NCBI RefSeq assembly: GCF_001467585.1
Contig: NZ_LNXY01000001.1
Span: 1-64,000 of the forward strand
DNA from: Legionella drozanskii LLAP-1
GTDB taxonomy: Bacteria; Pseudomonadota; Gammaproteobacteria; Legionellales; Legionellaceae
Reading direction: 5' to 3'
Length of the DNA: 64,000 nucleotides
Positions within the stretch are counted from its first letter, which is position 1. Each line of letters starts with the position of its first letter. Below the pieces are notes generated by a model. It had not been told where the DNA came from. It saw only the letters and a program-made list of their open reading frames with translations, and did not search any database. The position numbers and the translations under genes are program-made. Below are positions 43,660-53,944 of the stretch, one piece after another.

Positions 43660-45045
43660 TTACTTGCGCTTCTTAATATGCTTTATTAGTCTTTTTTTCT
43701 TCTTGATCTGCCGGTCAGAAAGCTTATTTTTCTTATCTTTGAATGGATTTGACGAACCTTTAAATTCTACCCTTAAAGGAGTCCCCACCAAACCTAAATG
43801 ACTTACAAATGCCTTACTTAGATATCGCTTATAGCTATCCGGCAATGAATCAAGTTGGTTTCCATGGATCACAATAATTGGGGGATTATGTCCGCCAGTG
43901 TGAGCATAACGCAATTTAATTCTTCGACCATTTACTGTAGGTGGATTATGTTGACTAACTAGATCCTGTAGCAATCGTGTTAACTGCGGGGTTGAAAAAG
44001 CCTGTGTAGCGGAAGCATACGCTTGTTCGATGTCTTTAAATAACAACCCGACTCCACTGCCATGCAACGCTGAAATAAAACGAATTTTAGCAAATTGAAC
44101 AAAATGCAAACGTCGAGTTAATTCGTCGCGAACACGTTCTTTATGATCCTCATCTAAACCATCCCATTTATTGACCGCAATAACTAGAGCTTTACCGGAT
44201 TCAATAATGAAACTTAGGATATGCATATCCTGATCAGTTAGGCCTTCGCGAGCATCGAGCAACATCATGCATACATGAGACTCTTTAATTGCTTGAAGTG
44301 TTTTAATGATTGAAAATTTTTCAATTTTTTCATCAACGCGCGAGCGTCTGCGTACTCCTGCGGTATCGATTAAAATGTAAGGTTTTTCATCTCTCACGAA
44401 AGGAATAGCAATACTATCGCGTGTAGTTCCAGGCATATCATAAACGACCACGCGTTCCTCACCGAGAATCCGGTTAATCAGTGTTGACTTTCCAACATTT
44501 GGCCTGCCAACGAAGGTGATTTTGATCGCCTTACCTTGTTCTGGTTCTTCGAAAACTTCACTCTCTATTGGTAAAGCCTGCATTAAAGAATGCATTCCTC
44601 GACCGTGTGATGCAGAAATAGGATGGACTTCACTAAACCCTAGGCTTTGAAATTCAGAGCAAGCAATTTCCTCATCCAGTCCCTCCGTTTTATTAACTAC
44701 AAGAAAAACTGGTTTGTTAATTTTTCGCAACCGTAGGGCAATATTTTCATCAATGCCCGTTAGACCAGATCTACCGTCAACCAAAAATAATACAATATCA
44801 GCCTCTTCAAGAGCGACATTGGACTGCTTTGACATCAATGCGTCTACGGCTAAATCATCAACCCCTACGCCTCCAGTATCAATAACGATAAAGGGTTTAT
44901 CTTCGAACTCAGCTTGACCGTACTGTCTATCTCGTGTTAACCCAGGAAAGTCAGCAACTAAAGCATCCTGGGTTTTGGTAAAGCGATTAAAAAGAGTAGA
45001 TTTGCCGACATTGGGTCGGCCAACCAAAGCAATAACTGGGATCAT
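43660..45045 (-). CDS. der: Ribosome-assembly GTPase Der (EngA)
   Basis: A 461-residue protein with two tandem GTPase domains, each starting GRPNVGKST, with DTGG/DTAG G3 motifs and NKTE/NKWD G4 motifs. A KH-like C-terminal domain ([19 protein letters not shown]) and a Lys-rich tail follow. Der is needed for 50S subunit assembly. It follows bamB by 3 bp, the common gammaproteobacterial order. Confidence 0.97.
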   Translation of the reverse strand: MIPVIALVGRPNVGKSTLFNRFTKTQDALVADFPGLTRDRQYGQAEFEDKPFIVIDTGGVGVDDLAVDALMSKQSNVALEEADIVLFLVDGRSGLTGIDENIALRLRKINKPVFLVVNKTEGLDEEIACSEFQSLGFSEVHPISASHGRGMHSLMQALPIESEVFEEPEQGKAIKITFVGRPNVGKSTLINRILGEERVVVYDMPGTTRDSIAIPFVRDEKPYILIDTAGVRRRSRVDEKIEKFSIIKTLQAIKESHVCMMLLDAREGLTDQDMHILSFIIESGKALVIAVNKWDGLDEDHKERVRDELTRRLHFVQFAKIRFISALHGSGVGLLFKDIEQAYASATQAFSTPQLTRLLQDLVSQHNPPTVNGRRIKLRYAHTGGHNPPIIVIHGNQLDSLPDSYKRYLSKAFVSHLGLVGTPLRVEFKGSSNPFKDKKNKLSDRQIKKKKRLIKHIKKRK

Positions 45046-45048
45046 TAA

Positions 45049-46212
45049 TTAGCCCACCGAATAACGACTTAATTTACCGTCTGCGGACATAATATAAATA
45101 TTATTACCTACAACAGAAGGCGCAGTGGTGATAGGACTACCTACTTCAGCTCGAGAAATTAATTCCCCATTTTGAGTTGCTAAAACATGTAGTAATCCTG
45201 TTTTATCACCAACGACTAAACGATCTCCCATGATAACCGGTTCAGTCAATCCTCTTGCTTTAAGTGCAACTTGTTTCCAATTGACCTGACCACTTTGTCG
45301 ATTAACCGACCAAACAACATCATCACTGTCCGTCAAATAAATAGTTTTGCCATCAATCGCCATGTTTTTATAAACAGAAGCAGGTTTACGCCATATGAAT
45401 TGACCATCAGTTAATGATAATGCGCCGACATAACCTTGGTAGCTTGCTAAATAGGCTATGTTGCCGCGAACAATTGGATCTGCACCAATATCAACTAATC
45501 GTTCAACATCGCTTGCCCCACTCGCATAAGCGATGCTACGACGCCAAACCAAACGACCTGTTTGTAAATCAACAGCATCCATTTTGCCATCGGAATAACC
45601 AACTAAGGCTAAATTATCGACAATGACCGGCGATGAACTAGCTTTTAAAATTAGACTTGGAGCACCGTGATCAGAGAGCCATAGCTTTTCACCATTCGCC
45701 ACATTAAACGCATATAAATTACCGTCGATTGTTTTAGCAATTACTTTATTACCTACAATCACGGGTTTTGATAAGACCTCTCCTGAGAGTTTCTTCTGCC
45801 AAAGTTTTGTCCCATCGGATTGTTTTAATAGAATGAGGCTTGAATTATCTGTACTAACTGCGATAGTTCCTGCAGCTACAGCTGGCCCACTAACTAAATT
45901 CTTATTTAACTTTTTTGACCACAGCAGTTTACCGTTTGAACGATTAATTGCCTGTATTAAGCCACTAGCATCAGCGGTGTACACAACATTGCCCACAATT
46001 TCTGGGGACAATTTTAAATTGGCACTTGATTTCTGTGAGCCACCTACAGGAACTGACCATTTTTCAACGACTTTTGCCTTCGTTGAGATCGGTTCTAAAT
46101 TGCTTGGTATGGGTGTGTTATCTTTACCCAACATATAATCATCGACTTTCGAACAGGCTTGTAATAAAACGCATACTGCCAAAATCACAAATTTATTGTT
46201 AATACGCAACAT
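45049..46212 (-). CDS. bamB: Outer-membrane assembly lipoprotein BamB
   Basis: A 387-residue lipoprotein with signal peptide and lipobox (VCVLLQAC) and about eight PQQ-type beta-propeller blades (for example ANRSNGKLLWSKKL-like units, each with G-x-L-x-W). BamB supports beta-barrel insertion by the BAM complex on the periplasmic side of the outer membrane. AAGAGG precedes the ATG. It sits between yfgM and der. Confidence 0.95.
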   Translation of the reverse strand: MLRINNKFVILAVCVLLQACSKVDDYMLGKDNTPIPSNLEPISTKAKVVEKWSVPVGGSQKSSANLKLSPEIVGNVVYTADASGLIQAINRSNGKLLWSKKLNKNLVSGPAVAAGTIAVSTDNSSLILLKQSDGTKLWQKKLSGEVLSKPVIVGNKVIAKTIDGNLYAFNVANGEKLWLSDHGAPSLILKASSSPVIVDNLALVGYSDGKMDAVDLQTGRLVWRRSIAYASGASDVERLVDIGADPIVRGNIAYLASYQGYVGALSLTDGQFIWRKPASVYKNMAIDGKTIYLTDSDDVVWSVNRQSGQVNWKQVALKARGLTEPVIMGDRLVVGDKTGLLHVLATQNGELISRAEVGSPITTAPSVVGNNIYIMSADGKLSRYSVG

Positions 46213-46223
46213 AATTCCTCTTA

Positions 46224-46901
46224 TTAAGCTGATTGTAAGCTGCTGTCATCTGCATTCATTGATTGAGCAAGAGCAGCTAACTCATTAGTTTTCATTTCAA
46301 GAAAAAGATTGCCCATTCCATTAGTACGCACTTCTGTTATAGCTTCCTTATACAAATGAATTGCCTGCTGATAGTTTCCAGTCGCAGCATAGATATCTCC
46401 CTTCAACTCATTAATCACGGGCATATAAGCCGAATCATCCACTATTGCTAATTTAGCCAATGCTTTATCGTATGCTTTTTGTGCTGCAAATAGCCGAGCC
46501 ATCCGCAATTTTGCGACCTGTTTTAAGGCGGGCATTTTTGAGTGAGACGCAACGTATTCTAAATTTTCCAATGCCTTATCAAATTGATCATTAGACACAT
46601 ACATTTTAGCCAAGGTGAGGCGTGCTGCATCAGCATATACGGTGTTTCCATAATCCTTGATCAATTGATTCGTATAAGATTGCACACCCTTATTGTCCTG
46701 GTTTGAAAAAGCAACCATAAGTCGCTCATACGCCGAAGATGCCTGAGTACTGATTTTCTCTTGATGCCAATTCCAATATTTATAGCCAGCAATAACTAAT
46801 AACAGCAACGATAAGCTCACTGTGATGAGATTACTGTGTTTGCTCCACCATTTTTTTATTGCTACTAATTGTTCTTCCTCTGTCATATAAACAGACATCA
46901 T
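46224..46901 (-). CDS. yfgM: YfgM-family TPR membrane protein
   Basis: A 225-residue protein with a short cytoplasmic N-terminus (TEEEQLVAIKKWW), one membrane anchor (about 28-44) and a periplasmic TPR domain. YfgM works with PpiD and SecYEG in handling exported proteins. AGGAG is 3 nt before the first ATG and 6 nt before the second (46898), so either may be used. It lies between hisS and bamB, as in E. coli. Confidence 0.93.
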   Translation of the reverse strand: MMSVYMTEEEQLVAIKKWWSKHSNLITVSLSLLLLVIAGYKYWNWHQEKISTQASSAYERLMVAFSNQDNKGVQSYTNQLIKDYGNTVYADAARLTLAKMYVSNDQFDKALENLEYVASHSKMPALKQVAKLRMARLFAAQKAYDKALAKLAIVDDSAYMPVINELKGDIYAATGNYQQAIHLYKEAITEVRTNGMGNLFLEMKTNELAALAQSMNADDSSLQSA

Positions 46902-46954
46902 ACTCTCCTACACTCTTACTGAGTTTGAAATGACATGCTTTTGTAAACTTGATT

Positions 46955-48238
46955 TTAAGCCGCTACTAACTCACCTTGTAAATAGCTAATTAATTCCTGC
47001 CGTGGAATGGTGACTTGCTCTTCCTGCTTACGTAGATTTTTAACTCCTATTGTACCTTGGGCAACTTCATCTTCACCCAAGATCAAGGCAAATTCAGCCC
47101 CGCTTTTATCCGCTTTACGGAATTGACTTTTAAATCCCCCCCCTACGGTATTAGTAATGACGAGCCAATCTTGATTTGCATCGCGCAGCTTTTCTGCGAG
47201 AACTAATGCTTCTTGCATTGCTTCATCACTACTCGCAATAATAAATATCGAAGGAGTTGGCGTATTGTCCTGTAAAACAGCTAAAGTTTCTAGCAATAGA
47301 AGTAAGCGTTCGGCACCCACTGCAAAACCGATTGCAGGAGTTGGATTACCACCTAAGTGCTCGACAAGCGCATCATAACGACCGCCAGCGCAAACTGTTG
47401 CTTGGCTTCCTAATTTATCCGTGACCCATTCAAAAACGGTATGCCCATAATAATCCAAACCGCGAACTAGAAAGGGATTTATTGAATAAGGAATTCCTAA
47501 TTTAGTTAACCCTTCGCAAAGATCAGAAAATCGTTTTTGACTTTCCGTACCAAGCGAATCAATCAATCGAGGCGCTTCTTGAATTAAGCTTTGCATCTCT
47601 GGATTTTTACTATCAAGAATACGCATTGGATTTCTATCCAAGCGTCGTTTACTATCTTCATCAAGCTTATCAAAATGAACTTTGAAATAAGCAACTAGCT
47701 TCTCGCGGTAGGCTTGGCGTTCACTGAGTTCACCTAAGGTATTAATTTGTAACTGAACCTCTTTGTCAATGCCCAAAATAGTCCACAATCGTTGGCAAAT
47801 AGCGATAAGTTCTAGCTCAATCGCTGCACCGCTCATTCCAAACGCTTCAACGCCAAACTGGCAAAATTGCCTATACCGTCCCTTTTGTGGCTTTTCATGG
47901 CGAAACATTGGGCCCATGTACCAAAGCTTTTGTTGCTGATTGTGAAGTAAGCCATGCTCTAAGCAAGCTCTTAAACACCCTGCGGTACCTTCTGGTCTTA
48001 ACGTTAGGCTATCCCCATTTAAGTCGCTAAAGGTATACATCTCTTTTTCCACGATATCAGTCACCTCGCCAATTGTTCGCTTGAACAATTGCGTACTTTC
48101 TAATATCGGAAAACGTATTTCTTGGTACCCATAGAACAGAAGACAGCGGGTAAATGATTCTTCAAGTTGACGCCATGATGGTGTTTGGTGAGGTAAAATA
48201 TCGTTCATACCTCTTACTGCTTGGATTTTCTCAACCAC
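46955..48238 (-). CDS. hisS: Histidyl-tRNA synthetase
   Basis: A 427-residue class II synthetase starting at GTG with GGAG 7 nt upstream (VEKIQAVRGMNDILP). Class II motif 2 is MFRHEKPQKGRYRQF. The histidine-specific segments are LVRGLDYYGHTVFEW and AGGRYDALVEHLGG. A C-terminal anticodon domain completes it. It overlaps the end of rodZ by 8 nt. Confidence 0.97.
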   Translation of the reverse strand: MVEKIQAVRGMNDILPHQTPSWRQLEESFTRCLLFYGYQEIRFPILESTQLFKRTIGEVTDIVEKEMYTFSDLNGDSLTLRPEGTAGCLRACLEHGLLHNQQQKLWYMGPMFRHEKPQKGRYRQFCQFGVEAFGMSGAAIELELIAICQRLWTILGIDKEVQLQINTLGELSERQAYREKLVAYFKVHFDKLDEDSKRRLDRNPMRILDSKNPEMQSLIQEAPRLIDSLGTESQKRFSDLCEGLTKLGIPYSINPFLVRGLDYYGHTVFEWVTDKLGSQATVCAGGRYDALVEHLGGNPTPAIGFAVGAERLLLLLETLAVLQDNTPTPSIFIIASSDEAMQEALVLAEKLRDANQDWLVITNTVGGGFKSQFRKADKSGAEFALILGEDEVAQGTIGVKNLRKQEEQVTIPRQELISYLQGELVAA

Positions 48239-48800
48239 CTTGAGTCTCCACTGGTGTCATCTCATTATTATTTTTTGGTGTAAGCATTGAGTGCATTTTA
48301 GAAAGATCAGTTAATCTAATATCCGTTTCTGTTTGAGTTGTTCGTTCTGCAACAATAGGACTCGATTTTGTTGAAAAAACCTGCGGATTATCTTTATTTT
48401 TCTGCCACCAAATTCCTACTGCGACAATAGCTGTAACAGCAATAATACCTGTTAATACACGAACAATATGTTCGCCCTTATGAGTTTCTCTTTTACTCTG
48501 CCACAAAGCTTTTTCTAATTTTCGCTCGGTTGCATACATGCTATTAAAAATTTCCAATAGCGGCTCAGCAGGCACATTTAGTAATTTGGCATAAGCGCGA
48601 AAATAACCTTTAATAAAGACCGGCTCGGGCATTTGATCATAATCATCAGCCTCTAAGAGTTCAATAATTCTAACTCTCAGATGCAATTTACCGGCAACGT
48701 ACTCTTGGCTATATCCTCTTTTTTCTCGTACGCGAGCGAGCTGCAAACCAGGTTTCTCGTGAGTACCGTTTTGAATTTCATCCATTATTACTGTTGTCAT
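48231..48800 (-). CDS. rodZ: RodZ-like protein with truncated periplasmic part
   Basis: A 189-residue bitopic membrane protein. A HTH_25 domain covers about 20-90 (LARVREKRGYSQEYVAGKLH ... MPEPVFIKGYFRAYAKLL), and one membrane segment covers about 111-133 (VLTGIIAVTAIVAVGIWW). It has only about 55 periplasmic residues, low in complexity. E. coli RodZ is 337 residues with a C-terminal beta domain (DUF4115), which is absent here. RodZ links MreB to the wall-synthesis complex. It overlaps pilW upstream by 23 nt. Confidence 0.88.
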   Translation of the reverse strand: MTTVIMDEIQNGTHEKPGLQLARVREKRGYSQEYVAGKLHLRVRIIELLEADDYDQMPEPVFIKGYFRAYAKLLNVPAEPLLEIFNSMYATERKLEKALWQSKRETHKGEHIVRVLTGIIAVTAIVAVGIWWQKNKDNPQVFSTKSSPIVAERTTQTETDIRLTDLSKMHSMLTPKNNNEMTPVETQGG

Positions 48801-49551
48801 TCTTTTCTCCGGTAGAGTCCTTAAAATTGTTTAGCTTAGTCAACTGTTGCTTATAAGCCGCCTCAAATTCTGTTTTTCCTGCTCTATGCGCTGCATCGAT
48901 TGCTACAGTCAGCATCATAGGATCATTCATAGTCATTTCTTGGTAACTTTGCAAATGATTTAATGCCTCACTTGGATTATTTAGTTTAAGATCTATTTTA
49001 ACTAACTCATAAAGTGATTGTTTCCGCTGGGGATCATGCTTAAGTGCTTTGGCAAAATAACTTCTAGCTCTAGAATAATCTGGAATAGCCGCTAGGCATA
49101 GTCCCGCATTTTCATAGGCTCCCGCTGAATTAATATAATGCACGTCTTTGACTGCATTTAAAAAATACCCTTCAGCTTGCTTATACTGGCCCAATCGACA
49201 TAAAAAAGTACCATAATTATTTAATTGAGTTCCACTATTCGACGCTAAAGATAAGGCCTTTTTATAAAAAATACGAGCTTCATTTAGCTCTCCAGTTGTT
49301 TCCAGATAATAGGCCATTGCGGCGTTAACATCAGCCGAGTCAGGTGCTAGGTTTAAAGCAGTTAGTAATTTTCGCTTTGCCCTAGGTCTATCACCTTGCT
49401 TTAAATAGGCTATACCCAATTGAGTATTATAAGTTGCCGCATCATTTTGCTTTTGAGATCGGATAGACTGCTCCGTATTCAACATTTTATGTTGACAAGC
49501 TTGCAACACTATCAAACTTAAACCTAGCAACAGTCGGAACAAATTTAACAC
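48778..49551 (-). CDS. pilW: Type IV pilus biogenesis lipoprotein PilW/PilF
   Basis: A 257-residue lipoprotein with lipobox LIVLQAC and about six TPR units (for example NTQLGIAYLKQGDRPRAKRK and LNNYGTFLCRLGQYKQAEGY). It helps the PilQ secretin assemble in the outer membrane. The start codon is GTG 49551, without a clear ribosome site. It is followed by rodZ with a 23-nt overlap, the usual pilF-rodZ order. The 218-bp gap upstream, to rlmN, holds no gene I can support. Confidence 0.92.
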   Translation of the reverse strand: MLNLFRLLLGLSLIVLQACQHKMLNTEQSIRSQKQNDAATYNTQLGIAYLKQGDRPRAKRKLLTALNLAPDSADVNAAMAYYLETTGELNEARIFYKKALSLASNSGTQLNNYGTFLCRLGQYKQAEGYFLNAVKDVHYINSAGAYENAGLCLAAIPDYSRARSYFAKALKHDPQRKQSLYELVKIDLKLNNPSEALNHLQSYQEMTMNDPMMLTVAIDAAHRAGKTEFEAAYKQQLTKLNNFKDSTGEKNDNSNNG

Positions 49552-49769
49552 AATTAATTACATTGCATTTAAAAGATTGGCCATTATAGCATTTAAAAAA
49601 AGTTACGCACTCTTTTCCATCAAACTTGCTGTTGAAACTTCGGGAGCTATAGTGCGGGGAAGAAAAAGTCTGTTGGATGAGTGAATTGTGTAGCTAATGC
49701 CTTGAATTCTCTCTACATGCTAAGCGTATCTCTAAAGCTGTACCCCCGTGCTCAAACCTCAGAGTTAAG

Positions 49770-50894
49770 CTATAAAGGCAATTCTTCCCCCTGCTTTTTC
49801 GAGACAAAATTCAGCTTTTGCCAACGTTGGGAACGGCTAGTTCTATCCTTAACCTCTCCTGCAAGTTGTCCGCAAGCTGCATCAATATCATCTCCTCTAG
49901 TTTTTCGAGTGATAGTATTGATTCCCTTAGCGATTAACTTTTCCCGAAATGCATCGATCACTTGTTGTGAAGAACGTTGATATTGAGTCAAAGGGAAAGG
50001 ATTGAACGGAATTAGATTCACTTTTGCAGGAACATCTCGCAATAATTTAATCAACTGCTCGGCATGTTCCGGTTGGTCATTAACGCCTTTTAACATGACG
50101 TATTCAAAGGTTACTTTTCGTTTAGGCTCATTCTTGAAGTAGCGCTTACATAAAGCCATCAATTGAGCTAGTGGGTATTTCTTATTAATAGGTACTAATT
50201 GATCACGCAATTCATCATTAGGTGCATGCAAAGAAACTGCTAAAGCAACAGGACTTTCTTCTTGCAAGCGTTCAAGCTCAGGTAAAACCCCTGAAGTACT
50301 TAGCGTCACTCGTCGTTTTGACAGACCATAGGCAAAATCATCCATCATCAGGTCCATCGCTGCTACGACATTATCAAAATTAAGTAAGGGCTCACCCATG
50401 CCCATCATAACTACGTTTGTTATTTTTTTATCATGTGAGCCATTGTGCTGAGATAACTCTCGTACAGCTAGCCAAACCTGACCAATAATTTCTGCCGTAG
50501 ATAAATTTCGATTAAACCCTTGTTTTGCCGTTGAGCAAAAGCTGCAGTTTAATGCGCATCCTACTTGTGACGAAACACAGAGGGTCCCGCGATTCGCTTC
50601 TGGGATGAACACTGTTTCAATACAATTGCCACAATCCAGTTTTAACAGCCATTTGTGCGTACCATCACTCGACTTTTGGCAGGTAACGATCTCAGGCAAG
50701 CGAATCTCAGCAAGCTCGCAAAGTTTTTCGCGCAAGACTTTGCCCAAATTGCTCATTTGCGAAAAGTCATGAAAACCAAATTGATGAATCCACTGAATGA
50801 TTTGTTGTGCACGATAAGGTTTTTCACCTAGTTCACTAAAAAAATTCCGCATTTGCTGATGATTGAAATTCAATAAATTAGTTTTCTGACTCAT
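49770..50894 (-). CDS. rlmN: Dual-specificity rRNA/tRNA methyltransferase RlmN
   Basis: A 374-residue radical-SAM enzyme that methylates C2 of A2503 in 23S rRNA and A37 of some tRNAs. The cluster-binding CALNCSFC is present, along with [15 protein letters not shown] and the late catalytic Cys in [16 protein letters not shown] 50894 has GGAG 6 nt upstream and is preferred to GTG 50897. It is downstream of ndk in the same direction. Confidence 0.96.
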   Translation of the reverse strand: MSQKTNLLNFNHQQMRNFFSELGEKPYRAQQIIQWIHQFGFHDFSQMSNLGKVLREKLCELAEIRLPEIVTCQKSSDGTHKWLLKLDCGNCIETVFIPEANRGTLCVSSQVGCALNCSFCSTAKQGFNRNLSTAEIIGQVWLAVRELSQHNGSHDKKITNVVMMGMGEPLLNFDNVVAAMDLMMDDFAYGLSKRRVTLSTSGVLPELERLQEESPVALAVSLHAPNDELRDQLVPINKKYPLAQLMALCKRYFKNEPKRKVTFEYVMLKGVNDQPEHAEQLIKLLRDVPAKVNLIPFNPFPLTQYQRSSQQVIDAFREKLIAKGINTITRKTRGDDIDAACGQLAGEVKDRTSRSQRWQKLNFVSKKQGEELPL

Positions 50895-50949
50895 CACTTA
50901 CTCCACAGACATTGAAACTCATAATCGTTCCAATGCAGCCTAAATCAAA

Positions 50950-51375
50950 TTATCTTTCGCAAATTTCGTGAGGCTCGAAGAAAAAAGCAACTTCTTGAGC
51001 AGCTGTTTCTGCGCTATCAGAACCATGTACTGCGTTAGCATCAATGCTATCTGCAAAATCAGCACGAATCGTACCTGGTGCAGCTTCTTTAGGATTAGTG
51101 GCACCCATCAACTCACGATTTTTAGCAATAGCATTTGGACCTTGCAAGGCTTGAATCATGACTGGGCCAGAAATCATAAAACTAACTAAGTCATTAAAAA
51201 ATGGACGAGATTTATGCACTGCATAGAAGCCTTCAGCTTGCGCACGAGTAAGATGAGCCATTTTAGCAGCAACAATTTTGAGTCCTGCTTTTTCAAAACG
51301 TGAATAAATTTCACCAATAACAGATTTTGTAACAGCATCGGGCTTGATAATTGACAGCGTTAATTCATTTGACAT
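50950..51375 (-). CDS. ndk: Nucleoside diphosphate kinase
   Basis: A 141-residue enzyme that transfers the gamma phosphate from ATP to other NDPs. The catalytic His is in [12 protein letters not shown], and the substrate region is [15 protein letters not shown]. Start ATG 51375 has GGAG 8 nt upstream; an ORF extension to 51408 is unsupported. First gene of the ndk-rlmN-pilW-rodZ-hisS block. Confidence 0.97.
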   Translation of the reverse strand: MSNELTLSIIKPDAVTKSVIGEIYSRFEKAGLKIVAAKMAHLTRAQAEGFYAVHKSRPFFNDLVSFMISGPVMIQALQGPNAIAKNRELMGATNPKEAAPGTIRADFADSIDANAVHGSDSAETAAQEVAFFFEPHEICER

Positions 51376-51474
51376 AAAGACACTCCAGTGAATAAGGTTA
51401 AAGCGCAATATTATACACGAAGTGATTGCTTTGTAGTTAATAATATTCTATTTAAAATAAAGCTCCTGAGTATC

Positions 51475-52362
51475 CTAACTTTTATCTTCACCAAGCTCTG
51501 AATCAAAATACAATGATTCGCGGTTGACTTGACTTTGCTGAAGGTCGTAATGATATTCAGGAAGTAATTGAATCAACTCATTCACGCGCAAAATAAATTT
51601 ATGAAAATCTGAGCGCCATTGACGCACTTTAACTCCCATCTCATCCGTTTGTTTAACATAATTTTCTAGAGAAGATTCAATTTCAGTAGAAAATTCTGAT
51701 AGTTTAGTCACTTCTTCTGCAAATAGTTGTTTGATTCCTTTTGACATCTTTTCGCCAATGATTTTTTCTGCACGCAGCCATATATTACTGTTTAAATCAA
51801 TTTTCTTTTCTTTTGAGGAGTCCCATTGGATAAGCAAGGCATTAACTATCTGAGTAATCAGCTCTATATTTTTTTCCATTCCCTGCGAAGCTAATTCCTC
51901 AGCTATTTTTCTTGCTGCCTCATTTAATTTTTTTCGCCAGTCAGCCGCATATTGGATAAGGCTGTGCTGAGAAGCAGAAATTAATTTACTTTGGTCAATT
52001 TCGCATTGATGAAACTCTTCTCCCATACCAACTAAGCTTCTTCGTTCATTTTCCAAATCTTCGCGAGTAAGTCCACCCGGTGCCTCTTCTGGTTTACCAC
52101 TTTCACCTGACATTAAGTAATCAATAAATATTTTTTGTACATAAATTTGATAATCGTTTGCCTGTTGTAAAATAATGCCATTAAAGACATTTTTTAATGG
52201 AACTCGTAACAAGCGATAATAAAACGAATTGGGATTTTTGATTGTTTCGATGAGCTCTTCCTGCGGTAAGCGAATTTTATATCGTTCTAACAACCGTTCG
52301 ACGGTGATTAAACCATAAGTTGATAGCCAGATAGATAACTCATTTTCTGTTGCTTCTTTCAT
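51475..52362 (-). CDS. Helical protein of unknown function
   Basis: A 295-residue soluble, mainly alpha-helical protein with long amphipathic stretches likely to form coiled coils (about 120-180 and 215-265). It has no signal peptide, membrane segment or recognised domain. The C-terminus (LYFDSELGEDKS) is acidic. GGATGAG precedes the ATG. It is divergent from miaE across 77 bp. It could be a Legionella-specific protein or an effector, but nothing in the sequence decides. Confidence 0.6.
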   Translation of the reverse strand: MKEATENELSIWLSTYGLITVERLLERYKIRLPQEELIETIKNPNSFYYRLLRVPLKNVFNGIILQQANDYQIYVQKIFIDYLMSGESGKPEEAPGGLTREDLENERRSLVGMGEEFHQCEIDQSKLISASQHSLIQYAADWRKKLNEAARKIAEELASQGMEKNIELITQIVNALLIQWDSSKEKKIDLNSNIWLRAEKIIGEKMSKGIKQLFAEEVTKLSEFSTEIESSLENYVKQTDEMGVKVRQWRSDFHKFILRVNELIQLLPEYHYDLQQSQVNRESLYFDSELGEDKS

Positions 52363-52439
52363 TACTCATCCAATTTGATTTTTTAAAGTCTGTGAGATAT
52401 AAGGCACTATTTTATAGAATAGTATAGTGTAAATATCTA

Positions 52440-53075
52440 ATGCTAAACTTAGACCCGAATGATTTGCAAATATTAATTGATTTTCTTCGTTTGCCAACGC
52501 CTGAGACCTGGTTAGATGCCGCGGTGGCCAATATTCCCATTTTGTTGATTGATCATGCTCACTGCGAACGCAAAGCGGCTGCAACAGCGGTTAATTTTAT
52601 TTCTAAATACCCCGAAAAACCGGAGCTTGTTGAAGTGATGTCTCCTCTGGCAAGAGAAGAATTACTTCATTTTGAAAAAGTAAATGCCTTAATGCTGAGT
52701 CGAAATATTCGCTTTGCTCCCCTGCCTCCTTCTGATTACGCGCAAAAAATGCATCAGCATGTCACAAAAGGAGGATGTAAAGAGCGTTTAAGCGATCAAC
52801 TCATCGTGGGGGCGATTATCGAAGCCCGTTCCTGTGAACGATTTAATGCGCTGATCCCTCGACTTAATGATAATCATTTAAGTAAATTTTATGCCTCTTT
52901 AGTGAAATCAGAGGCTCGCCATTTTCAAGATTATTTGCGACTGGCTAAACTTTATGGGAGTGATATCGATCGGCGCGTGGATTTTTTTCTACAAAAGGAA
53001 AATGCGCTAATTAGTTCAAGGGATACAGTATTTCGCTTTCATAGCGGAATTCCTCCCTCAGAAATGCCCCACTGA
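52440..53075 (+). CDS. miaE: tRNA-(ms2io6A)-hydroxylase MiaE
   Basis: A 211-residue diiron enzyme. The ferritin-like metal ligands lie in DHAHCERKAAATA, REELLHFEKV, EARSCERFN and SEARHFQDYLRLA. MiaE uses oxygen to hydroxylate ms2i6A at tRNA position 37. With MnmC it makes two tRNA-anticodon-loop modifiers in the window. It is monocistronic; the start ATG 52440 has no strong Shine-Dalgarno. Confidence 0.93.
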   Translation: MLNLDPNDLQILIDFLRLPTPETWLDAAVANIPILLIDHAHCERKAAATAVNFISKYPEKPELVEVMSPLAREELLHFEKVNALMLSRNIRFAPLPPSDYAQKMHQHVTKGGCKERLSDQLIVGAIIEARSCERFNALIPRLNDNHLSKFYASLVKSEARHFQDYLRLAKLYGSDIDRRVDFFLQKENALISSRDTVFRFHSGIPPSEMPH

Positions 53076-53104
53076 CGATGAGGCACTTGGTGAAACGACA
53101 ATAA

Positions 53105-53935
53105 CTAAGGAGAAAAAGAACTTGAAGGATTATAATCTACGCTCATTCCCAACCTATTTGAAAGAAAATTTTCCAGGCTAGTAGCAGGGTCTTCGTTTAA
53201 TTCCTTAAATTTTTCTTGCGTCAGCTTAGTGCCAGAGGCATCTTCAAAGACTATGCTACCATCACGCTGTGTTTTGGGTATATAACCCTGAACTTGTGCC
53301 CAATCAACTACGCCGCTATTAAAACAATCATTAAGCTCATAAGCGGGATCATTATTTTTAGTAACTTGCGTGTCGATTTGGCCATTATTGACAGCAACAC
53401 TAAATCTTATTTTCGGTAACTCGTCATTCTTCAGCGCTGCAGCATCGAGCTTATCTACAGCCCAACCAATAGTGTAATCCCATGTGTAATCTTTGGCTGC
53501 ATTTTTAATTTGTGTCAAACCACCAGCCACTGTATCACGATAAGGAATGAAATTAGTCCATTTAATGGGGTCATAATACAAAGCTCTACCTAATTCCACT
53601 GCGTTAGCTAATAAGCCTTGCATAGCGACAGACCAATCGTTATATCCACTAAATTCTTTGCTGATTAAAGTGTTTGCAGATCGTTCTATCTTTCCAATCT
53701 GAATAGGCCTTTTTTCATCACCGGTTTTTTTGTTGAAAAAGGGTTCGCCATCCCAGTCTAAGGAGTTTTCCTTCAAAGCTTGTGCTTCTGCTGCGGCAGA
53801 CATACTCCGATCTCTTTCTCGGAGTTCCTTTTTTAACTTGCGTTGCTTATCAAAATTTTGTTGTTTGAGTATATCCTTCACACCAGAATCTTTTTTTGCT
53901 TCAAGCTCACGTTTTTCGGCTTCAGTTAAAGACAT
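53105..53935 (-). CDS. Soluble protein of unknown function (effector candidate)
   Basis: A 276-residue protein. A charged N-terminal helix (about 1-55, Lys/Glu/Arg-rich, coiled-coil-like) is followed by a mixed domain (YNDWSVAMQGLLANAVELG; YTWDYTIGWAVDKLD). The tail is Ser/Pro-rich (DYNPSSSFSP). There is no signal peptide or membrane segment. The ATG is 9 nt after the lpxH stop with AGGGC upstream, so it is read from the minC-lpxH transcript. I do not recognise the family. Confidence 0.62.
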   Translation of the reverse strand: MSLTEAEKRELEAKKDSGVKDILKQQNFDKQRKLKKELRERDRSMSAAAEAQALKENSLDWDGEPFFNKKTGDEKRPIQIGKIERSANTLISKEFSGYNDWSVAMQGLLANAVELGRALYYDPIKWTNFIPYRDTVAGGLTQIKNAAKDYTWDYTIGWAVDKLDAAALKNDELPKIRFSVAVNNGQIDTQVTKNNDPAYELNDCFNSGVVDWAQVQGYIPKTQRDGSIVFEDASGTKLTQEKFKELNEDPATSLENFLSNRLGMSVDYNPSSSFSP

Positions 53936-53944
53936 GTTTTTGCC

